Shown here: piece after piece, positions 45,113 through 53,200 of the stretch
Layout of the letters: each line of letters opens with the position of its first letter
How positions within the stretch are numbered: position 1 is the stretch's first letter
Source: Devosia faecipullorum
GTDB lineage: Bacteria; Pseudomonadota; Alphaproteobacteria; Rhizobiales; Devosiaceae
Length of the DNA: 64,000 bases
Reading direction: 5' to 3'
Assembly (NCBI RefSeq): GCF_015158295.1
Contig: NZ_JACDXV010000005.1
Coordinates: 62,001 to 126,000 of the forward strand
Made by a program: the position numbers and the translations under genes
Notes under the pieces: generated by a model
Databases searched by the model: none
What the model saw: only the letters and a program-made list of their open reading frames with translations
What the model was told of the DNA's origin: nothing

Positions 45113-45352
45113 ATGGCTGAAAAAACCGAAACCCAACTTCTGCATCTGGTCATCGGCGGAGAATTGTCGAGCCTTGACGGCGTGACCTTTGCCGATCTCA
45201 GCAAGGTCGATATCGTCGGCGTATACCCAAATTATGCCTCCGCCTACGCAATCTGGAAACAGAAGGCGCAGATGACGGTCGATAGCGCGCAGACCCGCTA
45301 CTTCATCGTCCACCTGCACCGCCTGCTCGACCCGCAGACCAGCGACAATTGA
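45113..45352 (+). CDS. DUF4170 domain-containing protein
   Basis: A 79-residue cytoplasmic protein. LLHLVIGGELSSLDGVTFADLSKVDIVGVYPNY is the conserved core of DUF4170, and RYFIVHLHRLLDP is the second block; cited as landmarks. Its function is not known. GAGCTGA lies upstream of the ATG as a possible ribosome-binding site. In Rhizobiales this family travels with cysQ and lipid-A genes. Here its stop codon directly abuts the stop codon of the convergent glycosyltransferase-like gene, with no bases between them. Confidence 0.9.
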   Translation: MAEKTETQLLHLVIGGELSSLDGVTFADLSKVDIVGVYPNYASAYAIWKQKAQMTVDSAQTRYFIVHLHRLLDPQTSDN

Positions 45353-46498
45353 TCAGCCGCCAAGCGCTTGCAGAACCTGCTCGATGGCACCGGGCGGGCC
45401 GATGCGCTCGCGGCCAATAGCACCAAGGCGGGCGCGTTCATCACTATCCGTAAGCAGGCGCTCAAGCGCCCGCATCACACCCTCCGGTTGACCGGCGACG
45501 GCGATACGGGCCTCGCCGAAGAGCTTTTGTTCGTCGACAAAGCGCGATTGGCGGTCCTTAGGGCTGGTCATGTGAATGACCGGCTTGCCGAGCCCCAGGG
45601 ACTGAACTGTCGCCGTGCCTGCCTGTGACAAGACGATGTCGGCTGCGTCCAGCGCATTGCCCATAGCCCTGCCGCGCAGCAGGTGCACGACCAGGTTGCC
45701 CTCACTCAATGTTCCCAGGTCATCGCCGTCGGTGCTGAGAATATTGCCACGCTTCAGCCCACCGGCTTCCGCCAGATCTTCCACGGACACATCACCTGCA
45801 ACCGCGACGAAGATGTCGGGTGTGACCGCCTCGGGCAATAGGCGAAGGGCGGCAATCTGGCGGGAGAAATTTCCAGCCGTTTCGCCGCGGCTGCCCGGCA
45901 GCATGGCAATTGCCAATGGTCTGGTCCGCCGCCCTGCGGCGTCGTAATCACCCCTCGGGATCGTATCCATCATCAGATTGCCGGGGGCTTCGGCGTCGAT
46001 GCCCTCGTCGCGCAACATTTCGGAGAGGTTGTCAGCGCGGCAAAATACTTTTGCGCAGGTTCGCTTGAGCACAAATCGCTCGGCCGCCGAATAGAGCCGC
46101 GCCGCACCTGTTTTGTAGCAATCGATGTAGAAAAGGTTCCGGTGTCCCGTCAGCAGCCCCAGGAGCGGCACCATGACATCACCCACCACAACGATGCGGT
46201 CGTAGCGATCACGGACAGAGCGCATGAATTTCAGCGCCGGCGGCACCATTGCCAGACCACCCTTGGCGACATCGCGGCGCAGCGAGCCCCTGGCGGTGCG
46301 CGCACCACCCGATTCCAGCCGTGCCCTCGGCCCGACAATGGGGCAGATACCGTTATAGGCATTGCCGCTGCCCACCACCGGATAGGCATCTACATAGTGA
46401 TTGGGAGTCAATCTCGCCGCGAGCGCAGCGGCGATCCAATCCTCACCGTGACCATTGGAGATGATGAGGAAGCGCTGACGCGTCGCTGCCTCGCCCAT
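45353..46498 (-). CDS. Lipid-A-disaccharide synthase-related glycosyltransferase
   Basis: A 381-residue protein with a GT-B type glycosyltransferase fold like LpxB. The start LIISNGHGEDWIAAALAARL, the middle YDRIVVVGDVMVPLLGLL, and LPGSRGETAGNFSRQIAALRLL are typical of lipid-A-disaccharide synthase-related proteins. DIVLSQAGTATVQSLGLGKPVIHM matches the sugar-nucleotide region. True LpxB is usually encoded with lpxA/lpxD, so this is likely a paralogue with unknown acceptor. ATG at 46498 lies 2 bases after the DUF2093 stop. A TTG at 46504 is less likely. Confidence 0.8.
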   Translation of the reverse strand: MGEAATRQRFLIISNGHGEDWIAAALAARLTPNHYVDAYPVVGSGNAYNGICPIVGPRARLESGGARTARGSLRRDVAKGGLAMVPPALKFMRSVRDRYDRIVVVGDVMVPLLGLLTGHRNLFYIDCYKTGAARLYSAAERFVLKRTCAKVFCRADNLSEMLRDEGIDAEAPGNLMMDTIPRGDYDAAGRRTRPLAIAMLPGSRGETAGNFSRQIAALRLLPEAVTPDIFVAVAGDVSVEDLAEAGGLKRGNILSTDGDDLGTLSEGNLVVHLLRGRAMGNALDAADIVLSQAGTATVQSLGLGKPVIHMTSPKDRQSRFVDEQKLFGEARIAVAGQPEGVMRALERLLTDSDERARLGAIGRERIGPPGAIEQVLQALGG

Positions 46499-46500
46499 GT

Positions 46501-46722
46501 TCAACTACCCCGACCGAAGCGCTCGAAGGCGGCGAGGGCTGTGGCCGCATCGGCATAGGGCTCCTGCCGGTCAACGCTCCAATAGAACAATTCATCGAGC
46601 GGAATCGGCCGGCCGGTTATGGCGCAGCGCACGAAAGTCCCGGCCTTCAGCACATCATAATCGCCGTCACGATAACGCAGCGTGGCCTCGGCGGGCGTGA
46701 AACCCTTGTCGAAGATGTTCAT
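46501..46722 (-). CDS. DUF2093 domain-containing protein
   Basis: A 73-residue cytoplasmic protein matching DUF2093, a small alphaproteobacterial family. The block TLRYRDGDYDVLKAGTFVRCAITGRPIPLDELFYWSVDRQE covers most of it; landmarks are VRCAITG and YWSVDRQE. One cysteine might take part in metal binding if dimeric, but this is guesswork. It is followed 2 bases later by the glycosyltransferase-like gene and preceded by xseA on the same strand, separated by 48 bases. Confidence 0.9.
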   Translation of the reverse strand: MNIFDKGFTPAEATLRYRDGDYDVLKAGTFVRCAITGRPIPLDELFYWSVDRQEPYADAATALAAFERFGRGS

Positions 46723-46770
46723 GTTCGGCCTCCAGGCTCGTGCAATCGATATAGCGGAGAGGACGACCCG

Positions 46771-48384
46771 TCAAAAGAGGCTTTCCTGCGATCCTTTGTC
46801 CGGGTTCGGCTTGGCCGGTTTGCGGCGGGCCGGCGCACCGCCCACGACGGCATCGACTTCGCCCTTGTCCAGCAAGATATGGACCATATCTCCCGGCGCC
46901 AATTGCATGGCATCGGTCACGACGCCCCCCTTATCGTCCTGCACGATCGCGTAGCCACGGGCGAGGACATTGCGGTAACCCAGCGTTTCCAAGAGCTTGC
47001 CCAATTGTCCCAGCTGCTGTCTGCGGCCGAGCGCGAGTTGCGCGCCCGCCTGTGCCAGACGCGCGGCCTTTGGGGCGAGCTGCAGGGTGCTGTCATTGAG
47101 CTCGGCGCGCAATTGCTGCGGTCCGAGGCGGGGGGCGAGCCGATCGAGCCCGGCGCGCTTGCGTTCGAGAAAGGCCCTGGCCGCCATCGGCAATTGCCTT
47201 GCACCCGGATCGAAGCGCAGGCGCGCCCGGTCTACAACTTTGTGCAGACCGCCGGCACCGCTCTTTTCCAGGTGACGCAGCCGCTCCTTGAGTTCGACGT
47301 GCCGCTGGCGCACAAGGCGTGGCTGCAACGATGCCGCAATGCCCGAATAATTGAGACGCCGCCCCTGAACGAAGTGGCGCAGTGCTCCGGTCAGCTGGCT
47401 GGCGGCCAGGTCGAGGCTCTGCCGTTGGGTGGCCGCGAGATCCGAGGGTCGCGGCAGACCGGCGGCAGCGGCCCGCAACCGATCGCGCAGGCTGGAAAGA
47501 GCGCGCCGCGCCGCCTGCCGCTGCCGCATTCCTTGATCCTCAACATAGGCAATCAGTTCGGAGCGCACCGGCACTGCCGCTTCAGCCGCCGCCGTGGGGG
47601 TGGGCGCACGCATATCGGCGACGTAGTCGATAAGGGTGGTGTCGGTCTCGTGACCTACTGCCGAGATGACCGGAATTTCCGAGGCGGCAACTGCGCGGAC
47701 CACTTCCTCTTCGTTGAAGCCCCAGAGATCCTCGATGGACCCACCGCCCCGCGCCACGATCAGCAGATCGGGCCGGGGAATGGCGCCGTCAGCAGGCAGG
47801 GCGTTGAACCCTTCGATGGCGTTAACCACTTCGGGCGCGCAGGTATCGCCCTGCACGCGTACCGGCCAGACCAGAACGTAGCTCGGAAAACGATCTTCAA
47901 GGCGATGCAGAATATCGCGGATCACCGCTCCGGTCGGCGAGGTCACCACGCCGATGACACGTGGCAAATAGGGCAGCGCCTGTTTGCGGTCGCGCTCGAA
48001 CAACCCTTCGGCCAGCAGCTTCTTGCGCCGCTCCTCAAGCAGCGCCATCAGTGCTCCGGCGCCGGCCGGCTCGATATTTTCGATGACGATCTGATATTTG
48101 GAAGACCGCGGAAATGTGGTCAGCCGACCGGTAGCGACCACCTCCAACCCTTCCTGCGGCTTGAAGCCCAGGCGCGCATAATTGCCCTTCCAGACAACCG
48201 CATCGATGGAAGCGGCATCGTCCTTGAGGGTGAAATAGGCATGACCGGAGGAGTGTTGGCCGCGAAAGCCCGAGATTTCGCCGCGCACCCGCACATGACC
48301 GAATTCATCTTCAACCGTGCGCTTTACCGCCTGGGCGATTTCGGAAACGGTGAATTCTGTGGCGTTGGTCAAAACCTGGGACAT
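46771..48384 (-). CDS. xseA: Exodeoxyribonuclease VII large subunit
   Basis: XseA with XseB degrades single-stranded DNA into short acid-soluble pieces. The 537-residue protein starts with an OB fold (FGHVRVRGEISGFRGQHSSGHAYFTLKDD) and has the catalytic domain with VIGVVTSPTGAVIRDIL, LLIVARGGGSIEDLWGFNEE and ISAVGHETDTTLIDYVADMRAPTPTAAAE; these are landmarks. A long Arg-rich coiled coil follows. The C-terminal tail ends in a lysine-rich stretch (ARRKPAKPNPDKG). ATG at 48384 matches family starts; the longer frame to 48756 overlaps the LysR gene. xseB is not in the window. Confidence 0.97.
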   Translation of the reverse strand: MSQVLTNATEFTVSEIAQAVKRTVEDEFGHVRVRGEISGFRGQHSSGHAYFTLKDDAASIDAVVWKGNYARLGFKPQEGLEVVATGRLTTFPRSSKYQIVIENIEPAGAGALMALLEERRKKLLAEGLFERDRKQALPYLPRVIGVVTSPTGAVIRDILHRLEDRFPSYVLVWPVRVQGDTCAPEVVNAIEGFNALPADGAIPRPDLLIVARGGGSIEDLWGFNEEEVVRAVAASEIPVISAVGHETDTTLIDYVADMRAPTPTAAAEAAVPVRSELIAYVEDQGMRQRQAARRALSSLRDRLRAAAAGLPRPSDLAATQRQSLDLAASQLTGALRHFVQGRRLNYSGIAASLQPRLVRQRHVELKERLRHLEKSGAGGLHKVVDRARLRFDPGARQLPMAARAFLERKRAGLDRLAPRLGPQQLRAELNDSTLQLAPKAARLAQAGAQLALGRRQQLGQLGKLLETLGYRNVLARGYAIVQDDKGGVVTDAMQLAPGDMVHILLDKGEVDAVVGGAPARRKPAKPNPDKGSQESLF

Positions 48385-48431
48385 ATGCCTCTGGTGCGCC
48401 AAAGGCGGATTCGGGTCAAGCAGGCCGCGAC

Positions 48432-49328
48432 TTATTCCGCGGCCTCGGCCAAAGCTGACGGCTCCAGATTGCCCATGGATTGCACGATGTGATTGGCCAG
48501 GGCGTCGTAGATGCCGCCATAGGCGTGGGAGCCGCGCATCAGGGCGATCTGGGCCTCGGCCAGACGCGGCAGTCCATGATCGTCGCCAACAACCCGCATT
48601 CCCGGCTGGAGGGCGCTTTCGGGCAGAAAGCCTACCGCCAGATCCGACAACACAGCCGAAGAGATGGCGGTGGCATTTGAGGAGGTGTAGGCAACGCGAT
48701 AATCCTTGCTGGTGCGCTCCAGCGCCTCCATGGCGTCCTTGCGCCAGATGCAGCATTGCGGACCGCAGGCAATAGCGAGCGGCTGGGTCGCCAGCGCCCT
48801 GCCCCCATGCGAGGCCACCCAGAACATCTTCTCGGTGCGAAACAATTCGCCGAAATTCTGGTCAGTGCCCTGAGTGAAGACGATCAGATCGTAGCGCCCC
48901 GCCCGCATGCCCTCGAGCAATTGCTCGGAAGCCATGCAGGCCACATCCACCGCGATTTTCGGGTGGGTCCGCTGGAAGCTGGAAAGGATCACCGGCAGGA
49001 GGCGCACGGCATAGTCATCCGGCACACCGAAACGGATCGATCCGGCTAGGTCGCCATCATTGAAGTGGTCGAGAATTTCCGCATTGGTGCGCAGCATCTT
49101 GCGGGAGCGCTCGTAAAGCACTTCGCCATGATGGGTGAGGGTCACGCTGCGCCCATCGCGGGTCAGCAAGGTGTGCCCGAGCCGCTCCTCGAGGCGCTTG
49201 ATCTGCATGGACACCGCGGACTGGGTCTTGTTCACGCGGCGCGCCGCCTCGGTGAAGCTGCCGCAATCGGCAATAGCGCAGAAACTTTGTAGCTGATCGA
49301 GGTCGAGAGGGGCAGCCATTCGCTTCAT
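48432..49328 (-). CDS. LysR-family transcriptional regulator
   Basis: A 298-residue DNA-binding regulator. The helix-turn-helix is at residues 22-41 or so (GSFTEAARRVNKTQSAVSMQIKRLE), followed by the linker helix. The effector domain has GSIRFGVPDDYAVRLLPVIL and a DLIVFTQGTDQNF segment. It lies 47 bases upstream of xseA on the same strand, but a functional link is not obvious. The regulated genes are unknown; LysR proteins often control divergent neighbours, and here the divergent gene is the DUF1127 gene. Starts at 49319 and 49331 (GTG) are alternatives. Confidence 0.93.
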   Translation of the reverse strand: MKRMAAPLDLDQLQSFCAIADCGSFTEAARRVNKTQSAVSMQIKRLEERLGHTLLTRDGRSVTLTHHGEVLYERSRKMLRTNAEILDHFNDGDLAGSIRFGVPDDYAVRLLPVILSSFQRTHPKIAVDVACMASEQLLEGMRAGRYDLIVFTQGTDQNFGELFRTEKMFWVASHGGRALATQPLAIACGPQCCIWRKDAMEALERTSKDYRVAYTSSNATAISSAVLSDLAVGFLPESALQPGMRVVGDDHGLPRLAEAQIALMRGSHAYGGIYDALANHIVQSMGNLEPSALAEAAE

Positions 49329-49465
49329 CACCCAAATTGATCATCGAGATGAAATCTATTTGTTAGACGAATGGAAGTCCAGTGGGCTATTCCTTCATTA
49401 TCGGCGCGGAACCGCGTCGAATCCTTGCCGGCCTCCCTCCGGCGAAACTTTTTTGGAGAATCGAA

Positions 49466-49728
49466 ATGGCTCTCTCGCTGCCCGGCGAGCGGTCAGTTGC
49501 TGCTGGCTCGCAGGTTATCCTGTTCGTGGTTTCTTTGCCTGGATTGCCCAGGTGAACGCCAAGCGCGCCCGCCGTACTGCCCTGCGTAGCCTGCTCGATC
49601 TCGACAATACACGTCTCAAGGACATGGGCATTGACCGCAACGACATCGCCGAGGCGATGAGCGCACGCAATGGCCGCACGCCGGGAATGGTGCTCAACGC
49701 CGCCCGCGCCCGCAACGCCCGGTCCTGA
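49466..49728 (+). CDS. DUF1127 protein with apparent frameshift near the N-terminus
   Basis: DUF1127 proteins are small Arg-rich proteins, some involved in RNA and phosphate control. The conserved part (ALRSLLDLDNTRLKDMGIDRNDIAEAM) reads in one frame from before 49552 to the stop at 49728. The best start, ATG 49466 with GGAG 7 bases upstream, is in another frame and ends after 29 codons. Adding one C to the CCC at about 49481 would join them into an 87-residue protein beginning MALSLPRRAVS. So either a base is missing in the assembly or the gene is frameshifted. If intact use is needed, GTG 49552 gives 58 residues. A strong terminator follows at 49841. Confidence 0.65.
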
Positions 49729-49840
49729 TTTACCTTCGCGGCCGTTTGTGGCGGCCGCCTCATGGGTTGGTTCGAACACGACGAGTGCTCGTGCCATCTT
49801 CTGGGCTGGTTTTGCCGCCGGCCCCGTTTCCTGCCCACTT

Positions 49841-49874
49841 GCCGGGCCATGCAATGCATGGGCCCGGCTTTTTT
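49841..49874 (+). terminator. Intrinsic terminator after DUF1127
   Basis: gccgggccatgca pairs with tgcatgggcccggc, a 13-bp stem with one bulged G, followed by six T residues. A smaller gcggccg/cggccgc hairpin lies earlier at 49738-49758. Confidence 0.8.
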
Positions 49875-49876
49875 GT

Positions 49877-50815
49877 CTACCAGACCCAATCGGCCAGCAA
49901 AGCAAGCGTCAGGATGATGCCAACATAGTGGTTGCTGTCGAAGCGCTGTTTGGGATTGCCTGGTGCATCGGCATCAAGCGTCCAGAGCTGCCAGGCGAGC
50001 TGGCCGGCGGCGAGAAGGGACAGCAAGGCAAACAGCCAGGAGCCGCCCGCCAGGATCGCGGCCGCATTCCACAGCACGAACGCGCCCGAGTAGAGGACGG
50101 CAATTGCGGGACGCACATTCTCCCCGAAGAGCCGCGCCGTGGATTTGACCCCGATCAGCGCATCGTCCTCAATGTCCTGCAGCGCATAGATCGTGTCATA
50201 GCCGATCACCCACAAAATCGCGCCCGCGTAAAGCAGCAACGGCGCCCAGCCGAGCCCGCCTGTCTGGCTCGTCCAGCCAAGAATGGCGCCATAGGAGAAG
50301 GCGAGCCCGAGAAAGAATTGCGGCCACCAGGTGATGCGCTTCATGAAAGGATAGATCGCGATCAGGCCCAGAGACGCTATCCCCGCCCAGATGGTGAAGC
50401 GATTGAACTGAAACAATATCAGGGCGCCGAACAGCACCTGGGCAATCAAAAAATAAAAGGCGTTGCGAACACTCACCTGTCCCGACGGAATAGGACGGGA
50501 ACGAGTACGTGCCACCTTGGCGTCGATGTCGCGGTCGACGATGTCATTGAAGGTACAACCGGCGCCGCGCATCAGAATGGCGCCCACGGCCATCAGCACG
50601 GCCGCCCACCAGCCGAAGCCAATATGGGGCTGACCAAGCGCGGCCAGACCGATGCCCCAGGCACAGGGCCAGAACAGTAGTCCGGCAGGGATGGGCCGAT
50701 CCCAGCGCGCTAGCCGCCCATAGGGCTTGACGGCTTCCGGCGCGTAGCGATCCAGCCAATTGCGCTTGCCGGCGTCGGAAACAATTCCCGCGCCGCCCTG
50801 ATTGATGTCCGACAT
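49877..50815 (-). CDS. ubiA: 4-hydroxybenzoate octaprenyltransferase
   Basis: UbiA attaches the polyprenyl tail to 4-hydroxybenzoate in ubiquinone synthesis. The 312-residue protein has about eight or nine membrane helices. Both Asp-rich prenyl-diphosphate motifs are present: FNDIVDRDID near residue 98 and YALQDIEDD near residue 222. RWDRPIPAGLLFWPCAWG is a typical N-terminal block. The ATG at 50815 is preferred; the frame is open to 50920 but without similarity. It is divergent from rsmE across a 127-base spacer that carries a perfect inverted repeat. Confidence 0.95.
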   Translation of the reverse strand: MSDINQGGAGIVSDAGKRNWLDRYAPEAVKPYGRLARWDRPIPAGLLFWPCAWGIGLAALGQPHIGFGWWAAVLMAVGAILMRGAGCTFNDIVDRDIDAKVARTRSRPIPSGQVSVRNAFYFLIAQVLFGALILFQFNRFTIWAGIASLGLIAIYPFMKRITWWPQFFLGLAFSYGAILGWTSQTGGLGWAPLLLYAGAILWVIGYDTIYALQDIEDDALIGVKSTARLFGENVRPAIAVLYSGAFVLWNAAAILAGGSWLFALLSLLAAGQLAWQLWTLDADAPGNPKQRFDSNHYVGIILTLALLADWVW

Positions 50816-50850
50816 GATGCCACGGCCTTGTGGTTCGACAAGTTCGCCAA

Positions 50851-50887
50851 GAGGTCTACTCCAAACCGAGCGGAGGCAGTAGACCTC
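50851..50887. promoter_or_regulatory. Perfect 10-bp inverted repeat between ubiA and rsmE
   Basis: gaggtctact (50851-50860) and agtagacctc (50878-50887) are exact reverse complements around a 17-base loop that contains gcggaggc. It could be an operator for the divergent genes or a leader hairpin of one transcript. Confidence 0.4.
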
Positions 50888-50942
50888 TCCCGAGCCAGCT
50901 AGAAAACCAGCTCGTGGCACATTGCCACGCCAAGGACATGCA

Positions 50943-51692
50943 ATGCCGCGCAGCTACGCCCATCTCCAGCGCCTTTTCGTCGGACCTGACCTCTCGGCAG
51001 GCATCGCGCTCACCCTGAACAAGGAGCAATCGCTCTATCTGGCGGCCGTCCTGCGCAAAAGCATCGGCGACGAGGTCATCCTGTTCAATGGTCGGGACGG
51101 TGCCTGGCTCTGTCGTTTGACGAGTGATTCGAAAAAATCGGTCGCGCTCGACGTGGTAGAGCGGATTGCGCCCCAGCCGCCGCCATCAGACCTCTGGTAT
51201 GGCTTTGCACCACTCAAGAATGAGCGGCTCGACTATGTCATCCAAAAAGCCGTCGAGATGGGAGCCGGAACCATTCAGCCGGTGCAGACCCAATATACGC
51301 AGGTCCACCGCCTCAAGCACGAACGTCTCGCCGCCAACGCAATCGAGGCGGCGGAGCAATGCGAGGTGCTCAACGTGCCCATCATCGCGCCCGAAACTGG
51401 CCTCGATCAAATGCTGGACGGGTGGCGGGAAAATCACGGCGATAGAAAATTGATCTTTGCCGACGAAGGCGAAGCACCATCCTCACCTCTCTCTTCGCTG
51501 CTGCCGCTTGCCGGGCAGCGGATCGGCCTGATCGTCGGACCGGAGGGCGGCTTTTCAGAGACGGAACGCACAAAGTTGCGGTCCCTGCCCTTTGTTGTTC
51601 CGGTAAGTCTTGGCCCACGAATCCTGCGCGCCGACACCGCTGCAGTCGCCGCAATGGCCATTATTCAGGCCACCATCGGCGATTGGCGATAA
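50943..51692 (+). CDS. rsmE: 16S rRNA (uracil(1498)-N(3))-methyltransferase
   Basis: RsmE methylates U1498 of 16S rRNA in the 30S subunit. The 249-residue protein has an N-terminal PUA-like domain (RSYAHLQRLFVGPDL) and a SPOUT methylase domain with the trefoil knot. Knot blocks are IGLIVGPEGGFSETE and SLGPRILRADTAAVAAMAII, both complete. The ATG at 50943 follows AAGGA by about 8 bases; an in-frame TTG at 50922 is less likely. gshA starts 72 bases downstream, which suggests a possible operon with its own ribosome-binding site. Confidence 0.96.
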   Translation: MPRSYAHLQRLFVGPDLSAGIALTLNKEQSLYLAAVLRKSIGDEVILFNGRDGAWLCRLTSDSKKSVALDVVERIAPQPPPSDLWYGFAPLKNERLDYVIQKAVEMGAGTIQPVQTQYTQVHRLKHERLAANAIEAAEQCEVLNVPIIAPETGLDQMLDGWRENHGDRKLIFADEGEAPSSPLSSLLPLAGQRIGLIVGPEGGFSETERTKLRSLPFVVPVSLGPRILRADTAAVAAMAIIQATIGDWR

Positions 51693-51764
51693 AAGGCGAT
51701 TGCTTTCCAGCTTGCGCTCGCTATTTTCGCGCCCCAGTTTATTCGCCTCAACCAAGAGGACTAC

Positions 51765-53135
51765 ATGACCGGCCCCGACACCTCATCGCCCCTTATCGAA
51801 TCGCGGGCAGACCTGATCGAGGCAATGGAGCGTGGCGCCAAGCCGGCTGAGCAATGGCGCATCGGCACCGAACACGAAAAGCATGTCTTCCACACTGACC
51901 CTTTGCGGTCCGTCGCCTATGAAGGCGAGAACGGCATCCGCGCTCTTCTTGAGGGGATGGAGAGGGAGACGGGCTGGCATCCCTTTTATGACGGCGAGAA
52001 TCCGATCGGGCTGCGCAATGACGCCATTGCCGGCGGCATATCGCTGGAGCCGGGTGGACAATTCGAGCTCTCCGGCGCGCCGATGGCCGACCTGCATGGC
52101 ACCGCTGCCGAAATGGCCGAACATATGCGCGTGAGCAAGAAAGTTGCCGCGCCGCTGGGCATTCACTTTCTCGGCCTCGGGGTCACCCCGCTCTGGGCGG
52201 TGGACCAGATCAAGTCCATGCCCAAGTCGCGCTATGCGATAATGACCCGCTATATGGGGGAAGTGGGCACTCTCGGCACCTCGATGATGTACCGCTCGGC
52301 CACGGTGCAGGCCAATCTGGACTTTTCCGGCGAAGCCGACATGGTCAAGAAGCTGCGCGTTTCCCTGGCGTTGCAGCCGGTCGCTACGGCGCTCTTTGCC
52401 AATTCGCCCTTCGCCGACGGCCATGACACCGGCTATCTCAGTTTCCGTAGCCATATCTGGCTCAATACCGACGATGCCCGCACGGGCATGTTGCCCTTCG
52501 CCTTCGACGAAGGGTTCGGCTTCGAGCAATATGCCGATTACGCGCTTGATGTGCCGATGTATTTCGTCATCCGCGACCAGCAATATGTCAACGTCGCGGG
52601 CGAGAGCTTTCGCGACTTCATCGACGGGCGACTGCCCCAGCTTCCAGGCGAAAAGCCGACGGTCAAGGATTGGGAAGACCATCTTTCGACTATCTTCCCC
52701 GAAGTGCGGCTCAAGCAATTCCTCGAAATGCGCGGCGCCGATATGGGCAACGAGGCCCATGTCGTGGCCCTCTCCGCGTTCTGGACCGGCCTGCTTTATG
52801 ACTACATCTCGCTGGAGGCGGCCTGGGAACTGGTGCGGAACTGGACCAACGAGGACCGCGACTATCTGCGTCGGGAAGTGCCGCGCCTGGGTCTTGCCAC
52901 GCCGTTTGACCGGTCCAGCATTTTCGACATCGCCGCGCAGGCAGTGGGCATAGCCGAAGCCGGACTGGTTCGGCGCCACCGCCTCAACGCCGCCGGCAAG
53001 GACGAGACGATCTATCTGGCCCCGCTCGAAGAAACCATCCGCACCGGCAAGGCGCCCGCCGAACGCTGGCTGGAAAAATTCCGTGGCGAATGGAATGGCG
53101 ATATCATGCCGATCTTCAAGGAAGCCGAACTTTAG
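51765..53135 (+). CDS. gshA: Glutamate--cysteine ligase (plant/alphaproteobacterial type)
   Basis: GshA makes gamma-glutamylcysteine, the first step of glutathione synthesis. The 456-residue protein belongs to the class II type found in plants and alphaproteobacteria. Key blocks are EQWRIGTEHEKHVFH, SLEPGGQFELSGAP, MYRSATVQANLDFS and SFRSHIWLNTDDARTGMLPF, cited as landmarks. EMRGADMGNEAHVVALSAFWTGLLYD lies near the C-terminus. The product feeds the glutathione-dependent enzymes seen elsewhere, such as the hydroquinone reductase. The next gene, purD, starts 65 bases later. Confidence 0.97.
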   Translation: MTGPDTSSPLIESRADLIEAMERGAKPAEQWRIGTEHEKHVFHTDPLRSVAYEGENGIRALLEGMERETGWHPFYDGENPIGLRNDAIAGGISLEPGGQFELSGAPMADLHGTAAEMAEHMRVSKKVAAPLGIHFLGLGVTPLWAVDQIKSMPKSRYAIMTRYMGEVGTLGTSMMYRSATVQANLDFSGEADMVKKLRVSLALQPVATALFANSPFADGHDTGYLSFRSHIWLNTDDARTGMLPFAFDEGFGFEQYADYALDVPMYFVIRDQQYVNVAGESFRDFIDGRLPQLPGEKPTVKDWEDHLSTIFPEVRLKQFLEMRGADMGNEAHVVALSAFWTGLLYDYISLEAAWELVRNWTNEDRDYLRREVPRLGLATPFDRSSIFDIAAQAVGIAEAGLVRRHRLNAAGKDETIYLAPLEETIRTGKAPAERWLEKFRGEWNGDIMPIFKEAEL

Positions 53136-53200
53136 GCTTTACCGCTTGCCTCCTCGCCGGCTCTCGTGCATCACGCCCGCGAAGCGACAGGAGGCACGAC

